Assembly (NCBI RefSeq): GCF_958979055.1
Contig: NC_084887.1
Location: forward strand, 18,613,994 to 18,677,993
Direction of reading: 5' to 3'
Length of the DNA: 64,000 nucleotides
Source of the DNA: Alnus glutinosa
Taxonomy: Eukaryota; Streptophyta; Magnoliopsida; Fagales; Betulaceae
Shown here: one piece after another, positions 45,692 to 58,325 of the stretch
Position numbering within the stretch: the stretch's first letter is position 1
Layout: every line of letters begins with the position of its first letter
Translations under genes and position numbers: made by a program
The notes under the pieces: model-generated
Database searches by the model: none
The model's input: only the letters and a program-made list of their open reading frames with translations
Told to the model about the DNA's origin: nothing

Positions 45692-48430
45692 CTCTTCTCT
45701 GAAAATGATGGGCAGTGGCCACTCCTTTAAAGATGTAGAAACCACCAGTAGATTAATATATACATAAAAGAAAAAAAAAGGAGACAGGTTGAGGTACTTG
45801 ATGATCCCCAGAAACAGAAACAGCCACTTGATTATCTCTCTCTCACTCTTCCACTCTCTTTTTGAGAATCAAAGCATTAAACCCACTTGAACAATGTATA
45901 TAAATATATACACTATGAAGACAATAATAATTTTATTTGATCTTCGACGATAGTTGTTTGGTTTTATAGAAGCGGAAGGGTGATGGATGAGTGACGATCA
46001 TTTGAGGAAGAAAAGAAAGTGGAGATTTCAACCATGTGGGGTTCACTTATGACAGCCTTTTTGGGATGATGGAGGAGAATGTGGAGTTTTAGAGCAAAAG
46101 GAATGGCCATATTTCAAAGGAGGTACAAATTTGAGGAGAGATTGTTTAAAGTGGATATTGGTAGGTTTTAATGGTATACATTATCTTCTGCCTCCCACTA
46201 CAATTGTAGTATGCTGTATGCTTGAACTGATTCAACACTACCCACAAAAGGCAAGTCAGGCAAAATACACTACAATATATTTTTTCCTAGTTTTTCCTTT
46301 TCCTAAATTTAATTTCATTCTGCCTCTTTTTCATAGAAAAATTTGAAATTAAATCTGGACCTTTAAAAAAATTAAAGGAGATCTTCTTTTATTTATTTTT
46401 TTTACAACATCTAAGCCACAATGGGAAAGGAAATTGTGGGATCAAAGGTCATTCACCTTATCATCTTTGCCCAAATCAACTATCCCCCTTTGTAACCCTT
46501 GTATGGAAGAATAGAAGAAAACCATGTCACTAAGATCATTATAATTCCTTGAAAAATTACACTTAATCCCTTTAAATGGATATCTCAGTTGCAAAGGCTC
46601 CTCTAAACTTTAATTCATGACATTTGACCTCTTCAAATTACCATTTAGTTACAACTTACACCTTCTACTAGATTCAAGCATTAAGACTCCGTTAATTTCG
46701 GCGTAAAATAATTTCAAAAAAAAATATTTTTGGTATTTTTAGTATTTGGTGCGATGAAAAAATAAGAGTTAATCAAAAACATTTTCACTTGGTGTTTACA
46801 AAGGGGAGTCAGTTTGGGAGGGTTGACAATGATTTTTCTTAATTAATAAAATTAATCAAGTATGGTTTGGTGGAATGTCATTTATTGATGTGGCTGTTCT
46901 ACGTAGGCTGAGCTTGGAGAGACAAGGCTTCAAGAAATTGATAAGATACTACCAACGAGAAGAGAAGCAATGAAGCATACACGGTGGATGTGGACAAAAA
47001 ACGAAATAGTAGAATTCACGTGAAATGGGGACACTAGTCTTCTCATAAAGAAATAGAAAAGCCAAAGAAAGAGAGAAAACAGAGACAAATGGATACATAT
47101 GTTCATCATTAAAGAACAACTCTAAAGGTTATGTTAGAAGAGGATAATTCAGTTTCTGAGAGAAAATTATGTCTAATGCGCAATAAAGAAGTTTAGGGTT
47201 TATACTTGGTATAAGGACCTATTTATAGGCTTAGAGGTAGAATCAAATCTGGATTAAGCTTTCTACTCCAATTTAACTTAGAAGTGCTGTGAGTTTGATT
47301 TGGATCAGGAGTCCTATCGCAATTCAACTAGGAGTAGGATTGCTAATCGGATTCTTTAAGGAGTCTTAATTAGACCCGGGTTGTGACTCCTACCCTCAAA
47401 TTCAACTTGGAGTAGGGTGTTAATCTGAATTTTATGGGATGAGACCTAGTCCCGAAATTTCAGGGGTTGAGACGTGGTTGTATCCTTTTGTGAATCAAGG
47501 AGTGAACATCATTGACATCTTCTGTGATGAGACCGATACATGAGTTCTCGGGACATGTTTGTCTCGAACCTTGGCTGAAGAAGTTGAATCTTGGTATCAG
47601 GAAGTATCCATTCTCAGGACTTCATCTGAATGAGCTGCCTATCATTTATTCTAAGAAATAGCATTTTCTGAGGGCAACTAGTTTGAATGTCTATCTCTCA
47701 GGATAAGTCTACCCAGAAGTCTTGCTGTCTTGACTTGATGCCCACGATTCTTTGAGGGTCGGTATTGGGCTTGAGACCCATGATTATACAAATCAGCCTA
47801 TTTGAGTGAGATTATACTCGGCATCTTATATCTTGCTCTCATTGTTTGATAAGTTTTACAATACAAACTACTGTTTTTTATAAGAGAATTGAAATGATGG
47901 AAGATATGAATATAATTTGGTAAAATATAAAATAGAATAGAGAAGAAGAAAGAGTAATGAATATATGAGATTAATACAAAACATGTGGGGGCAGGAGAAG
48001 TTAGCTCAATAAAGTCTTGGTTGTGGGAAATGTAACAGTGTGATTGGACAAAAGCTGAATGGGGTCCGCCCTTTATGAAATACTTGACTTGTTTCGTTGG
48101 GCTTCATGATGATTAATTTGGAAGCTATACCTGTTGTGATTAATATGTTTCTAGAGAAACAAAAGGTTATACAACTCTACTCTCTTCAGTCTTCGTCATG
48201 ACCAGTACTACTCCATGAAAGAATCTGTACCTTTTCATCTATGGTCGACCCACGTACTCCATCTACAATACTTTCTTACTCAAATTCACTCCCTACTTTT
48301 TGCTACCAAAACAGTAAAACCAAACCCATTAAACCTGAACACAAAAAAAATCTTTCTCTATGGGGTTCTTAGGTGCTATCTGATATTGAAACGCAAAGAA
48401 TCGGTTAATCAAAAACCGTATTCCAAGCAC
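45692..48430. other. Intergenic region upstream of b561
   Basis: The b561 promoter and 5' UTR probably lie within 45692-46100. At 46540-46830 there is foldback-like AT-rich sequence. At 47100-47860 lies repeat-like sequence including the block that recurs at 50030-50225. No gene was supported. Confidence 0.45.
47215..47410. repeat. Dispersed repeat copy A (LTR-like)
   Basis: Shares ordered phrases with 50030-50225 in the same orientation: CTATTTATAGGC, then AGTTTGATTTGG, TTCAACTAGGAGTAGGATTG and ATTAGACCCGG. The TATTTATAGGC start is typical of the U3/R border of plant LTRs, so these are probably two diverged LTR pieces. Confidence 0.5.
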
Positions 48431-48447
48431 ATGAAAACAAGCATGTG

Positions 48448-48762
48448 GGTAACCCTAAGGGGGTTGGCATGAACTCTAAGGTCTCAAGTTCGAATTCATT
48501 CAGGTACAAACAATTTCTTGAGCCAGCCACCCCAGTTGTGTGGGGGGGGTCTTCGGACCTCTGACCATCTGCTGGTGATTTAAGGTCCAATGCCTGGTGT
48601 GGTATCGGACATTGAGCCGATGATTAGTCATTGGTTCTTGGCAAACAGTTTCTACCCTCTTAAGGTTTGACTACCACCTTGGTGGGCCAGTCGTTCAACA
48701 AACGAGATACATTGCAGCTATAAAGACCAGGGGATACCTCGTATCAAAAAACAAAAAAAAAA
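48448..48762 (+). mobile_element. tRNA-type SINE with TSD
   Basis: A 315-bp retroposon is flanked by the 9-bp direct repeat AAGCATGTG (48439-48447 and 48763-48771). Its head has a B-box-like CAAGTTCGAATTC at about 48486 and an A-box-like GGGGGTTGGC at about 48461. Its tail is CGTATC followed by an A-rich run. This is the layout of a polymerase III SINE moved by a LINE. The TATC-A(n) end resembles the local L1 tail. Confidence 0.7.
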
Positions 48763-48779
48763 AAGCATGTGTGACCTCG

Positions 48780-51700
48780 TTGGGTGTGCTTGTGAATGAA
48801 CACTCTAAAATGCCTAAGTTAATGTTTTCATAGTGAAGAAGGGAAGGAAATTCAAAAAGCTTTTGGGGGAGAAAACGGTACCTACTCATAAATGAACCAT
48901 TTCCCTTCCTTTTATGGAGTGTTTCTCTCGTGATGGTTGTTTCGAAGGAAAGAGGGTCCAAAAATAACTGATTTGATTTCCTGACCCTCACTTTAATTGT
49001 TAAGCGATTGCTCCCTCGTGTCCCGATTATAATTTTATGTAAACATTGTTAATTTTCCTAAAAGTGATAAACCCATTGTCCAAAGGCTTAATCGAGCTTG
49101 ACTTGCTTATAAAATGGGTCCTATCAGGGCTAACCCATGCCTCTAAGCCTATATTACCTACGGGATTATCGTTGAGTACACCAAAAAGTAATATTGATGA
49201 CACATTTTGAGATAGTTTGTAAGGATATGCAAGATATATATATAATATATACCAATACAATAGTGGTTGATATTGGTAATGATCTGATTACGCCACTAAA
49301 AGTAACCGTTATTGCTCGTTCACGTGTTGAGGATGAAAATGCAAGTTAATTAATTACTGAAGGTGGGGGCCTCAAATTAAGTTACTTAGATTAATCCAGA
49401 TAAAGTTGAAGCCGCTGGTTCGCTACGCTTTGTTTTAGGCTTAAAATATATTTTTCTTGCCAAATCCGTCCACGTCATCCGAACTTTACACTTGAACTGA
49501 TCATACCATTTTCTAACGTCTGTTGACACGTCACGGACTCACATGTGCTTCCAACTGTATTGACCACCACATAATCATCAGCTTCAAAAATATGATTAAG
49601 GGTCCAGAAATTCTAAAACTTACGTTTTTATCTCATGTTTCTCTTTTAATATTGATTAAGTACTTCTAGACAACTCTTGAATCGGTCCTTTATCTTAAAA
49701 AAAAAAATTAAAGATTTGTTCGGACTGTTACGTTAGTTTTGTAGAATGATTATGGAATAAAAATGTAAGTTCTAGCATTACTCTTTAGTTAAAACCCTTA
49801 AGGCTAATGTTATTGGCTAGGATTGACACGTCAGCAATATGAGTTTACTATGCGATAAGAATGTGTGTTGAGTTTCCAATATGGTGTGAACGGCGAATTC
49901 TTCACGCTCCCATGATCTAAAACAAATAAAATTAAAAGACCCTTATAGAAATTTCACCATGATGCCTAAGTAAGTATATTCAATGCATCAAATATTCAGT
50001 TTGTAGTTTTTACTCGGAGTATGGGCTTATTTATAGGCAAAGAGGTGGAGTCAAACATGAATTAGGTTTTCTACCCCCACTTAAACTAGGAGTGCTTGGA
50101 GTTTGATTTGGTATGAGAGTCATATCTACATTCAACTGGGAGTTAGATTGTTGACTAGATTCTTCATTAAATCTTTATTAGACCCGGATTAGGACTATTA
50201 CCCCAATTCAACCTGAAGTATAATTATTTCCAACAATATAATTTCTAGCATTACTCTTCAACTAATATTAGCGAGCACTTTTGGCCAAAAAAAGTTGTAT
50301 TAAAGATACTTTAAATAAGTGCGTTTGGCAAAGATTTCTCCTCCTTTCTCCTAAAAAAGTCAACCTCATTTCTTTACATTAACAAACAACGTTCTTTACT
50401 TTTTTTCTCACAAAAAATTCAAAACTCATTTCTACTTTATATCACATCAATCAATACATTCACAGTTTCTCCTCTCAAAACTCTTTGCCCTCGTCTTGCT
50501 TTAATTCTATGTTTGGTTACGTAGAAAAGCTTCTTTGTTTTTTTCTATTCTGTTTTATTAGGGAGGAAAAATCAAAATCCTCTCCTTGTTAAAGCATTTC
50601 ATTGACAAATTGCCCTTGATTGATGTCTAATCTAGTGGGTTTTCATTGGAAAAAGCTCTGCTGATTGGAACTCACTAACAACCTCTATTTTTCAATAAGG
50701 AAATGCCTTGATTGAAAGTGTGAGACATCATTTTACTCTTGAGTCTCTGACCAGGGGATGCATGGACATTCCCCCCCAATTAGGTTGAATAATGACACTA
50801 GTACAAGAAAAGTGTGTTTAAAAAAGTGATAATTGCTGTGCTTAATTATGATTCCTTGATTAAGTGAGCAATTAAGTGTATCACACTCTTCCTCTGAGAA
50901 TCTTGTCACCATTGGTCACGGGAGGGAGCCAACTGAACAACCATAAGCTAGCAAGTATCTTTAAGATCTACTTTTTGCAAACAAATTTTTGGATATTGGG
51001 TAATGTTAAAAATTACATTTTTATCCTACAACTACCTCACAATGTTAACGTGAGAGTTCTGACTAACCATTGACTTTAGTTTTTGTTAAAAAATAAAAAT
51101 AATTAAGATTGCCATGTCAGCATTACGAAATTATTATAAAATAAAAATATGGTATATAGCCTTCCTCTTATTAGTTCTTAGTATACTACGGTAACATGAA
51201 CACTTGTGTGTCTTATGGGGGAAAATAAATTATGGAAGAGTTTTTTATTTATACATATCATGACATATATATATATATACTTTTCACAATCATAGCCGAT
51301 TGCCAAGGCCTCCAACTCCCTCCCCCTCCACAGGAGGCTTTTTTTTTTTTTTTTTTGGTAATTTTTACTATTTTTTAGGACATAATTATAATCTCAGGAT
51401 GAATGATGAGTATGGCATGTCATACTTTATTATGTGGTTATGACTCAGGTGACTTAGCAACTAACATAATAAAAACTCCATCGGAAAAATGACTAAATAA
51501 GTTATTTTTAAAGTAATTAAAACCTAGGGTTTAATGATTTTATTTTTTTATTTTTTATTTTTAAAACAAAGGATATATATTTGAATTATCCTTTTCGACC
51601 GGAGTTATTAATGATTCAATTGATCGCACAATCAACACAATGAAAAGAGAATCAGATCAAAGACTTGTCGGGATTTTCAGTGAAAAACAATTCCGATGCT

Positions 51701-52028
51701 TAAGTTAGCAAAAGAATAATTCTGATGATAAAGTTAATAAAAGAATAATTCCTTCAGTTAACAAAAAAAAAAAAAAAAAAAACTGAAAACTGACCAGAGT
51801 TTTAGACCAAACAACCCACCGGATAATCTGACTGTTTCAGAAATAATTGTGAAGATTGAGTTGTAGTTAAGAAAGACCTATTCACCATCTCTCCTCTCCC
51901 TCAGGTCTAGTAAATCATTAGGCTATTTTTTTCAAACACAAAGGAGAGTATAGGCAATTCTGAGAACAACACTAAGAGTATGCTGCACTGATATCATAGT
52001 TTGATATCTCATCTTACATTACTGATTA
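48780..52028. other. Repeat-rich intergenic region, no gene seen
   Basis: AT-rich throughout. It includes the LTR-like repeat copy at 50030-50225, T/A homopolymers near 51340 and 51765-51782, and no open frame with recognisable protein features. Confidence 0.45.
50030..50225. repeat. Dispersed repeat copy B (LTR-like)
   Basis: Diverged counterpart of 47215-47410: TTATTTATAGGC, AGTTTGATTTGG, TTCAACTGGGAGTTAGATTG and ATTAGACCCGG occur in the same order. Confidence 0.5.
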
Positions 52029-52335
52029 TCCTAAAAAATTTAATTTTTTAAGTTAAATATTGTTTAACCCCCTAAACTAACTGACATTTTTTATAAAGCA
52101 CCACAAATTAACAAGTGTCATGATTTGGCTTTATAAATTGTCAATTTTTTATTATTTAGCCTCATCCGTCAGTCTTGATCGTTATGTTGGATAAAAAATC
52201 AAATCTGACCAAAATGTTCCAAAAGAAACCTTATTTTGACAATTGAAAAATCAAAATTACCCTTTCTTTTTTTTCTTTTTTTTTTTAAAAAAAAAAAATA
52301 TAATAATTTGTTTAGGGTAATTTTTTTTCTACTAA

Positions 52336-52422
52336 ATTTTTTTTATAAGTAAACGAGGAGTACAACACGAGGACTTCCCAGGAGGTCACCTATCCTAGTA
52401 CTACTCTCGCCCAAAAAAAAAA
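52336..52422 (-). mobile_element. 5S rRNA-LINE-tail chimeric retroposon
   Basis: On the minus strand the insert reads a T-run, the 3' half of 5S rRNA, then CGTTTACTTAT and an A-run. The last part resembles the TTACTTATC-A(n) end of the L1 copies elsewhere in this window. Nine-base direct repeats TTCTACTAA (52327-52335 and 52423-52431) flank it exactly, as expected for a target-primed insertion. Confidence 0.75.
52356..52414 (-). pseudogene. 5S rRNA 3'-half pseudogene
   Basis: The minus strand matches plant 5S rRNA from about position 62 to the 3' end (position 120). It includes GGGCGAGAGTAGTACTAGGA, then AGGTGACCTCCTGGGAAGTC and CTCGTGTTG. By comparison with the 5S sequence I remember there are about three substitutions in 59 bases (e.g. 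GGATAGGTGA for GGATGGGTGA, TTGTACTCCT for TTGCACCCCT). The 5' half, with the A box, is absent. The C box is present. Confidence 0.9.
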
Positions 52423-52995
52423 TTCTACTAATTAATAAATACAAAGGGTAAATTTGATTTTCCAATGGTCAAAATAAGAATATTTTTGAAACATTTTGGT
52501 CGAATGTGATTTTTCATCCAACATAACAGTTAAGACGGATGAGGCTAAATAATAACAGATTGGCAGTTTGAAAAGCCAAATCATGACACTTGTTAATTTG
52601 TGGTACTTCATAAAAAAATGACAGTTGGTTGAGAGGGATAAATAATATTTAACCCTAATTTTTTAAATAGTGATTATTTAACATAATATGAGAAAGGTAG
52701 TTTTGAGTTTGAGTATCCACACTTTACCTTCTATTTTGATTGAGTATTCAACATATTGTACCTCACTTATCGAGAGAGTGAGTTTGAATTGCTTGATCAC
52801 CCACCATATAAGAAAAAGTATTAGTATATTAACTAAATGATTAAATCTATTCGTTACCATTAACTTTATCAGTAACTATATAATTCCTACTGCTTCTTTT
52901 TTGTTTTAATTTCATTGCATTATTTTGAAACCATGATAAAAGGCAGTCATCTTTGGCTAAGCTTGTGAGTTCTCTCATAAAGACTATTTTATTTC

Positions 52996-53030
52996 TTTTC
53001 CTTTTTTTTTTTTTTTCTTTTTTTGAAACA
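52996..53030 (-). mobile_element. A-tail micro-insertion
   Basis: On the minus strand the insert is TGTTTC followed by an A-rich run with a few G residues. It lies between AAAGACTATTTTATTTC (52979-52995) and AAAGACTATTTTTATTTC (53031-53048). The TTTGTTTC-A(n) end is the same as that of the retroposon at 62438-63406, so this looks like a copy that stopped after a handful of bases. Confidence 0.65.
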
Positions 53031-53179
53031 AAAGACTATTTTTATTTCAAGAAGAAACATCAGGCAGAGTAACACACAAAAATCAGCAAGGTGACATACA
53101 CCATAGCACTAAGGGCCTGACATTTGAGTTTGACAACAATTGAAGGAACATGAAGCTGCTGACCAGAAATCTATTTTGC

Positions 53180-56100
53180 TTAAGCTGTCAACGCTGAAGT
53201 TGCATAGGGTGTAGTCTCATATTTACCATGCCACCTGTAATTTAGTTTGGATAAATAAGATCAATAAATAATTCTTCATTTCCCTGATACTATATAAAGC
53301 TGATTCACTGACACAAATATTATCTAGTGTGGGTATAAAAACCTGTTGTCTTCCTTCTCTGCAATCTGGAGCTCCAAATCCTCTTTGAATGGCTGAAATA
53401 CCAGGCCTACCTTCTCATCATCCACTTTATCGTGAGATGGTGGGTTCCACTGCCAGACTTAATATTTTAGATAGATTCACAGGGAGAGAAACACTGCTAG
53501 CAGTAACTAATAATAAAAAGAGTAATTTTCTTTAAGGGAGAATTGCAGAATCACTCCCTGTAGTTACACTGATTTGCAAAGAGAGAGAGAGAGAGAGAGA
53601 GTACCTTTGGAGCATTATCCTTATCAATGGTGAGAGCTCTTATACCCTTTTGTCAAAAATATAACAAGGAGAGACAAAAATTAATTTAAGAAGTGAGGGA
53701 AGAAATATTGTATTTCCAAACTTGGATTGTAAGTTTTCACAAGTGATATAACTGCAACAATCACCTCGTAGACATCCTCAGAGATTGTGGTTCGTAGTAT
53801 ATTCATTGTTAGTCTAAATTCCTTTTTCAGATTTTCAAGCAGTGTTTGCTTTCTCCCTTCGCGAATCTGGATATGTTTGACAAAAATTTGAGGCATCATA
53901 TGCAAGAAAAACCCACAAGGAAACTAATTCTGCTTCTTATGCTGATGTTTTAGTTAATAATCATTTTAGTCACAAAAGGCAAGAGGTTTTTTTTCACAAG
54001 ATGTCACTATCCTGAGCATCATTACACTAAGTATCACAATTCAACATCAGAGGCATCTTGAAGGAATAGAGCATTTTTATGTTTGCACCTTAAACTTTGT
54101 GTTGATGAGTAAGTCCAACATATCTTTTATAAACCATTGATGTTACACAATTCCCATCAACAATTATATTATGTCTATTATTCCTTTTGAAGCATTCATT
54201 GTAAGCCAGAAATTTATTATAACATCCGTTACTAATCAAATTGCAAAAAACCATTACCGATCTTAGTGTTATTTTCAATCCAGCAGGGGAAGATCTCTTT
54301 AACCCCTTAAGCACTGCACCTATCCATCCGTTTCCTTCTTTGCTTGCCTCAGCTTCCTGAACAGCAGAATTCATGCAGACGACATGGCTTAGAAAAGATA
54401 TTAAATTTGCAATACTATGATGAACTTCTCCATGGAAACTGCAAAAAAATAAATAAATAAATAGATACTTACAAATGATTTTATAATCTCTTCCACAGTA
54501 TCCTTGGAAAAGCACTCATCAATTATTGATTTCCTGAAAGGTCACCAAAGCTTATTGTTAGCAATATCGCAGAGCTGATAATATTTGGGATCCTATTGGC
54601 AATAGCAACTATGCATCCCTAGCACCAATGATCTATGGACCGTGTCACATCTCTCCCCCATAAGCAAGGGGTGGAGGATGAACTCACAGGTTTAATCTCG
54701 TAGTTGTATTTATCTATCAAATCTCTGTGTGTGTGTGTGTGTGTGAATATATATCACTTGTTAAAATATATTACTTGTTCAAGACACTCTCTTCATCAAG
54801 TTGAACTTCCACCGAGAACTCTTCAATTGCAGATTTTACTGCATTCTTGTTGCCAGAGTTCAAACTTATCAGACGCTTCTCTAGCTCGGGCAGTTTCTGA
54901 TATACAGCAAAAATAGTAAGAGTAGAGAAATTTAATCTCAATTAAACTGATTCTATATTACTGATAACTCCAAAGTCAGTGGAAAACCGGTCACAGTGCA
55001 GCTTTTGAATCAATTCTAGCTTCAATACGTTATCAGATAGGAATATGCATATACCGTCAAGATGTGTGGCATTAGCATTTCTTAACAGAATGACAAACTA
55101 AATCAAGCTTAATTAGATAGACAAGCTATCGAGATTGGGATATGGTCATCAACAACACAGCTAATTGAGGATGAAGGAATAAATTATCTGAGATCATGTT
55201 TACAACTCTGTAAATTATAACTACTCCCTTGAATTTTAAAAGAGCATCGGGAATGAATTCCATAACATTTGGTGTAAATTTAATTTCACAGCATCTAGAA
55301 ATAGTTTCTGGGATAATGAAATAATGTCATTTTTTCTAATCTAATTTTGACATTTAGAAAGGGCTATGGTAACCCTTTGGGGTATACCTAGCACTTGAGA
55401 AATCCATTCAATGTAGTCTGGTTTTGGATTCAAAAATATTACTTGATTAATAGCATGAAATGGTCTAAAGCCAATTGGGCACCACTTAGGCTTGTTTTAG
55501 TAATTACTTTGAAAGCTAGTTGTGCTACACTATAGTCCTTTCTCCCATCCTTCTTGTAATTGCTCTGTACAATAAGCCAAAAATTCAAGTCCGCCACAAA
55601 GAGCTCATACTTAAAAGGGTTCAAAAGACCATTTAATATACCCACGTCTGAATGTAAGAACCCCAAAACCATTTATAACACTAACTCATTACCACAATCC
55701 ATGGCTCCATTTTCAGCAGTGATTCCATTATATCTGATAATCATTTTATTAGCGCTGACATAGCACACTAACGAATTATTGCATTTGGTAACCCTCTTCT
55801 TATCAATGTGGGGATACTACACTATTGCACTATTTTTCTTATTAGGTTTAGGAGCTTCTAGATTTTTAGGATAACTTCATGACTGAAATTCTTCAAGTTC
55901 TAATAATTTTTATTTACATAATTTAGATTTTGTCATTTCGACATACAACTTGGTAAGATATAATAAATGAAGAAGACTTGGGGATTTTTGGGAGGTGATA
56001 ACTGCTCGAGTGATAAAATTTCAATTATTTCAACTAAAATAAATAGTAAGGATTTTAAGGATTTTACTATGGATTTATGATATTCTCGGTGACACAGATC

Positions 56101-58274
56101 CTTCTTATTAATAGGTTGGATCTTGAATCTAGTAAAACTTGACCTTCAGCCCATGAGAAAGCGTATTCACTACTGGTACCTTTTGGGCATCTCTTTGCAC
56201 CCCTTTATGCTTGAACTTTTTAGTTTCCTAAAAAAGTAATTGTTCCCTTTTCTAGCTTAAATGTTTCATTTTCAACCAACAATATGGTTGTTTTCTCCTC
56301 AGCGAGAAATCAAGGGATTGAGATCGGGTGAAATTAACTCTCCATATTGCAAACTATACAATGTAGCTAATTGCACAAGATCCAAATCCCCCACCCACCC
56401 CACTTATCCCACAAGCCACCCCTTACTATAAGGGGGATCTATGGCCTTTGTGTACGTTTCCCCAATTTCTTCCTCTTTTGCTTTGCGTCCTTTAAGTAAG
56501 TGCCTTCCCTTTTGGTATTGGAGGCTTCATGCTCTGATGTTCACTTGTGGGAATAAATTCTAACTCATTAGTGTGTCATGTCAGAGCCAATAAAATGATG
56601 ATACATAGTATATATATATATATATATATATAACTAAAAAATTAAAGAAATTAAAAAACTAAGAATTATTTTTTTCAAATTTTTTACTAAAAAGAAAAAA
56701 AGAAAAGGGGTGGCTGGGGGTAGCTCGAAGGCCACCCTAGAGGTAGTTGGTGGTGACTCACAGCCACCCCCATGGGCCGGCGATGACTCTGAGGTGGCGC
56801 GCGTCACCCTTGGCTTCCTCTGGGGTGGCAGGCAGTCACCCCCATGGGTTGGTGGTGGCTCTGGGGTGGCGCTCGCCTACCCCAACTTCTTCTGGGGTGG
56901 CTCGAAGACCGCACCAACCTCAGCCACCCCCTTTCTTTTTTTCTATTTTTTTTTAAACATAATTCTTTAAGTTTTTAATTTTTTTAATTTTTTTAATATA
57001 TATATAAATTACAAGTGGCACGTGTCATCATGTTATTGGCACTTACGGAATCCGTCAAGTGTTTTAATTGAATTTGACGCAAGGAGTGATTTTTTTTTGA
57101 CATACCCCAAAGACCTCTGAGTTTATTTTGATACTACAGGAAGCTAATTATAAATGAGGTAAACCACAGGGACTGATTTTTACATTTTTCTCTAATATCA
57201 TTTATTAGCTATCAGTGATATACTTGTAATTATTAACCATTAAGAGAATTAACAAGGAACTATGAGTTGTAATAATGAGAATATTGTCCATTGTGGAAGG
57301 TTTTGCATTCATTCTCTAGAAATTCACAAGCCAGAAAATATATAAGGCTACACTATATGATTTATATCACATAAAAGTGGTCATAGATTAATCCAACAAG
57401 AACAGGAACCAGCAGAGTACCAAAAAGAAAGCGAAAAAAGGTGTGGGAAAGACATCATTTATATCATGTAAACAGCACATGGCCCTAGATAAACTAAAAA
57501 GATGAGAATAAATTCATTATCTGATTATACTGGTAGAAATCCAGATCTTCGATTATACTAAATTTATCAGAATACTAATTTTCCATCATAAAGGGAAGCT
57601 CCTCAATCATCTACTGGTCATCATGTACGATTAACCTCATTGCTCATAAGTCTTAAGCTAGTCATTGCATTTTTCCTTTAATCACAATGAATTCTCCAAA
57701 CACTGTTTGACACTATTTAATCATGTAAGGAATAGACATAAATTAATGAAGTTAACAATGCTTTTACTGATATTTCTAATCAAAACAAAAAATGATAATA
57801 GGAAGTGGACAAATATGTTCACACCTATCCAAATAAAAGTGGGAATTTATTGCTTTATTATTTTCCTTTTCCATTTCAGACAACACTTGTTTGTATATTG
57901 TAACAACTCATCAGTTTATTGGAGGTTTTGACCAATCCACCACATACCTGTGATGGACAACAAGATATTGTTTTAGACAAGCTCTAAAACGCACCTCAGA
58001 TGGGACAAAATGAGTTGCCAGTCCAGCTGCAACCAATTCTTTACCATTAAGTCTAGCTCCTGTTAAGGCCAAGAATTCCCCTGCATATGTAACAATGATG
58101 GAACTAATCATTTAACCAATAAATTTGGGAAACAACTTTTCCTTTATAATTTCCTATTTCTTATTTTGCAGACAACTTTTCCTTTTTTCATAACACAATA
58201 TGTATATGTTGTCACAGCAGAACAGTTCCCTCTTGAATAGGAATAAAATGGAAAACACTTCAAACTAATCCAAA

Positions 58275-58325
<51 letters not shown>

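Larger units (their letters stand above)
52029..52672. mobile_element. Large foldback element
   Basis: Two arms of about 240 bp are inverted copies of each other (52029-52275 and about 52435-52672). Shared blocks include AACAAGTGTCATGATTTGGC and TATTTAGCCTCATCCGTC. The loop is a T/A-rich spacer into which a 5S rRNA-derived retroposon has inserted. No coding capacity. Confidence 0.8.

Noticed and set aside
48478-48500. Possible tRNA gene suggested by TTCGAATTC
   Set aside because: No cloverleaf with a closing acceptor stem; the context is a SINE head with A-tail and target duplication.
52356-52414. Functional 5S rRNA gene
   Set aside because: Only the 3' half is present, the A box is missing, and it has a retroposon tail and target duplication.
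56710-56970. Plus-strand frames of 86 and 69 codons
   Set aside because: Repeats inside the GC-rich core of a foldback.
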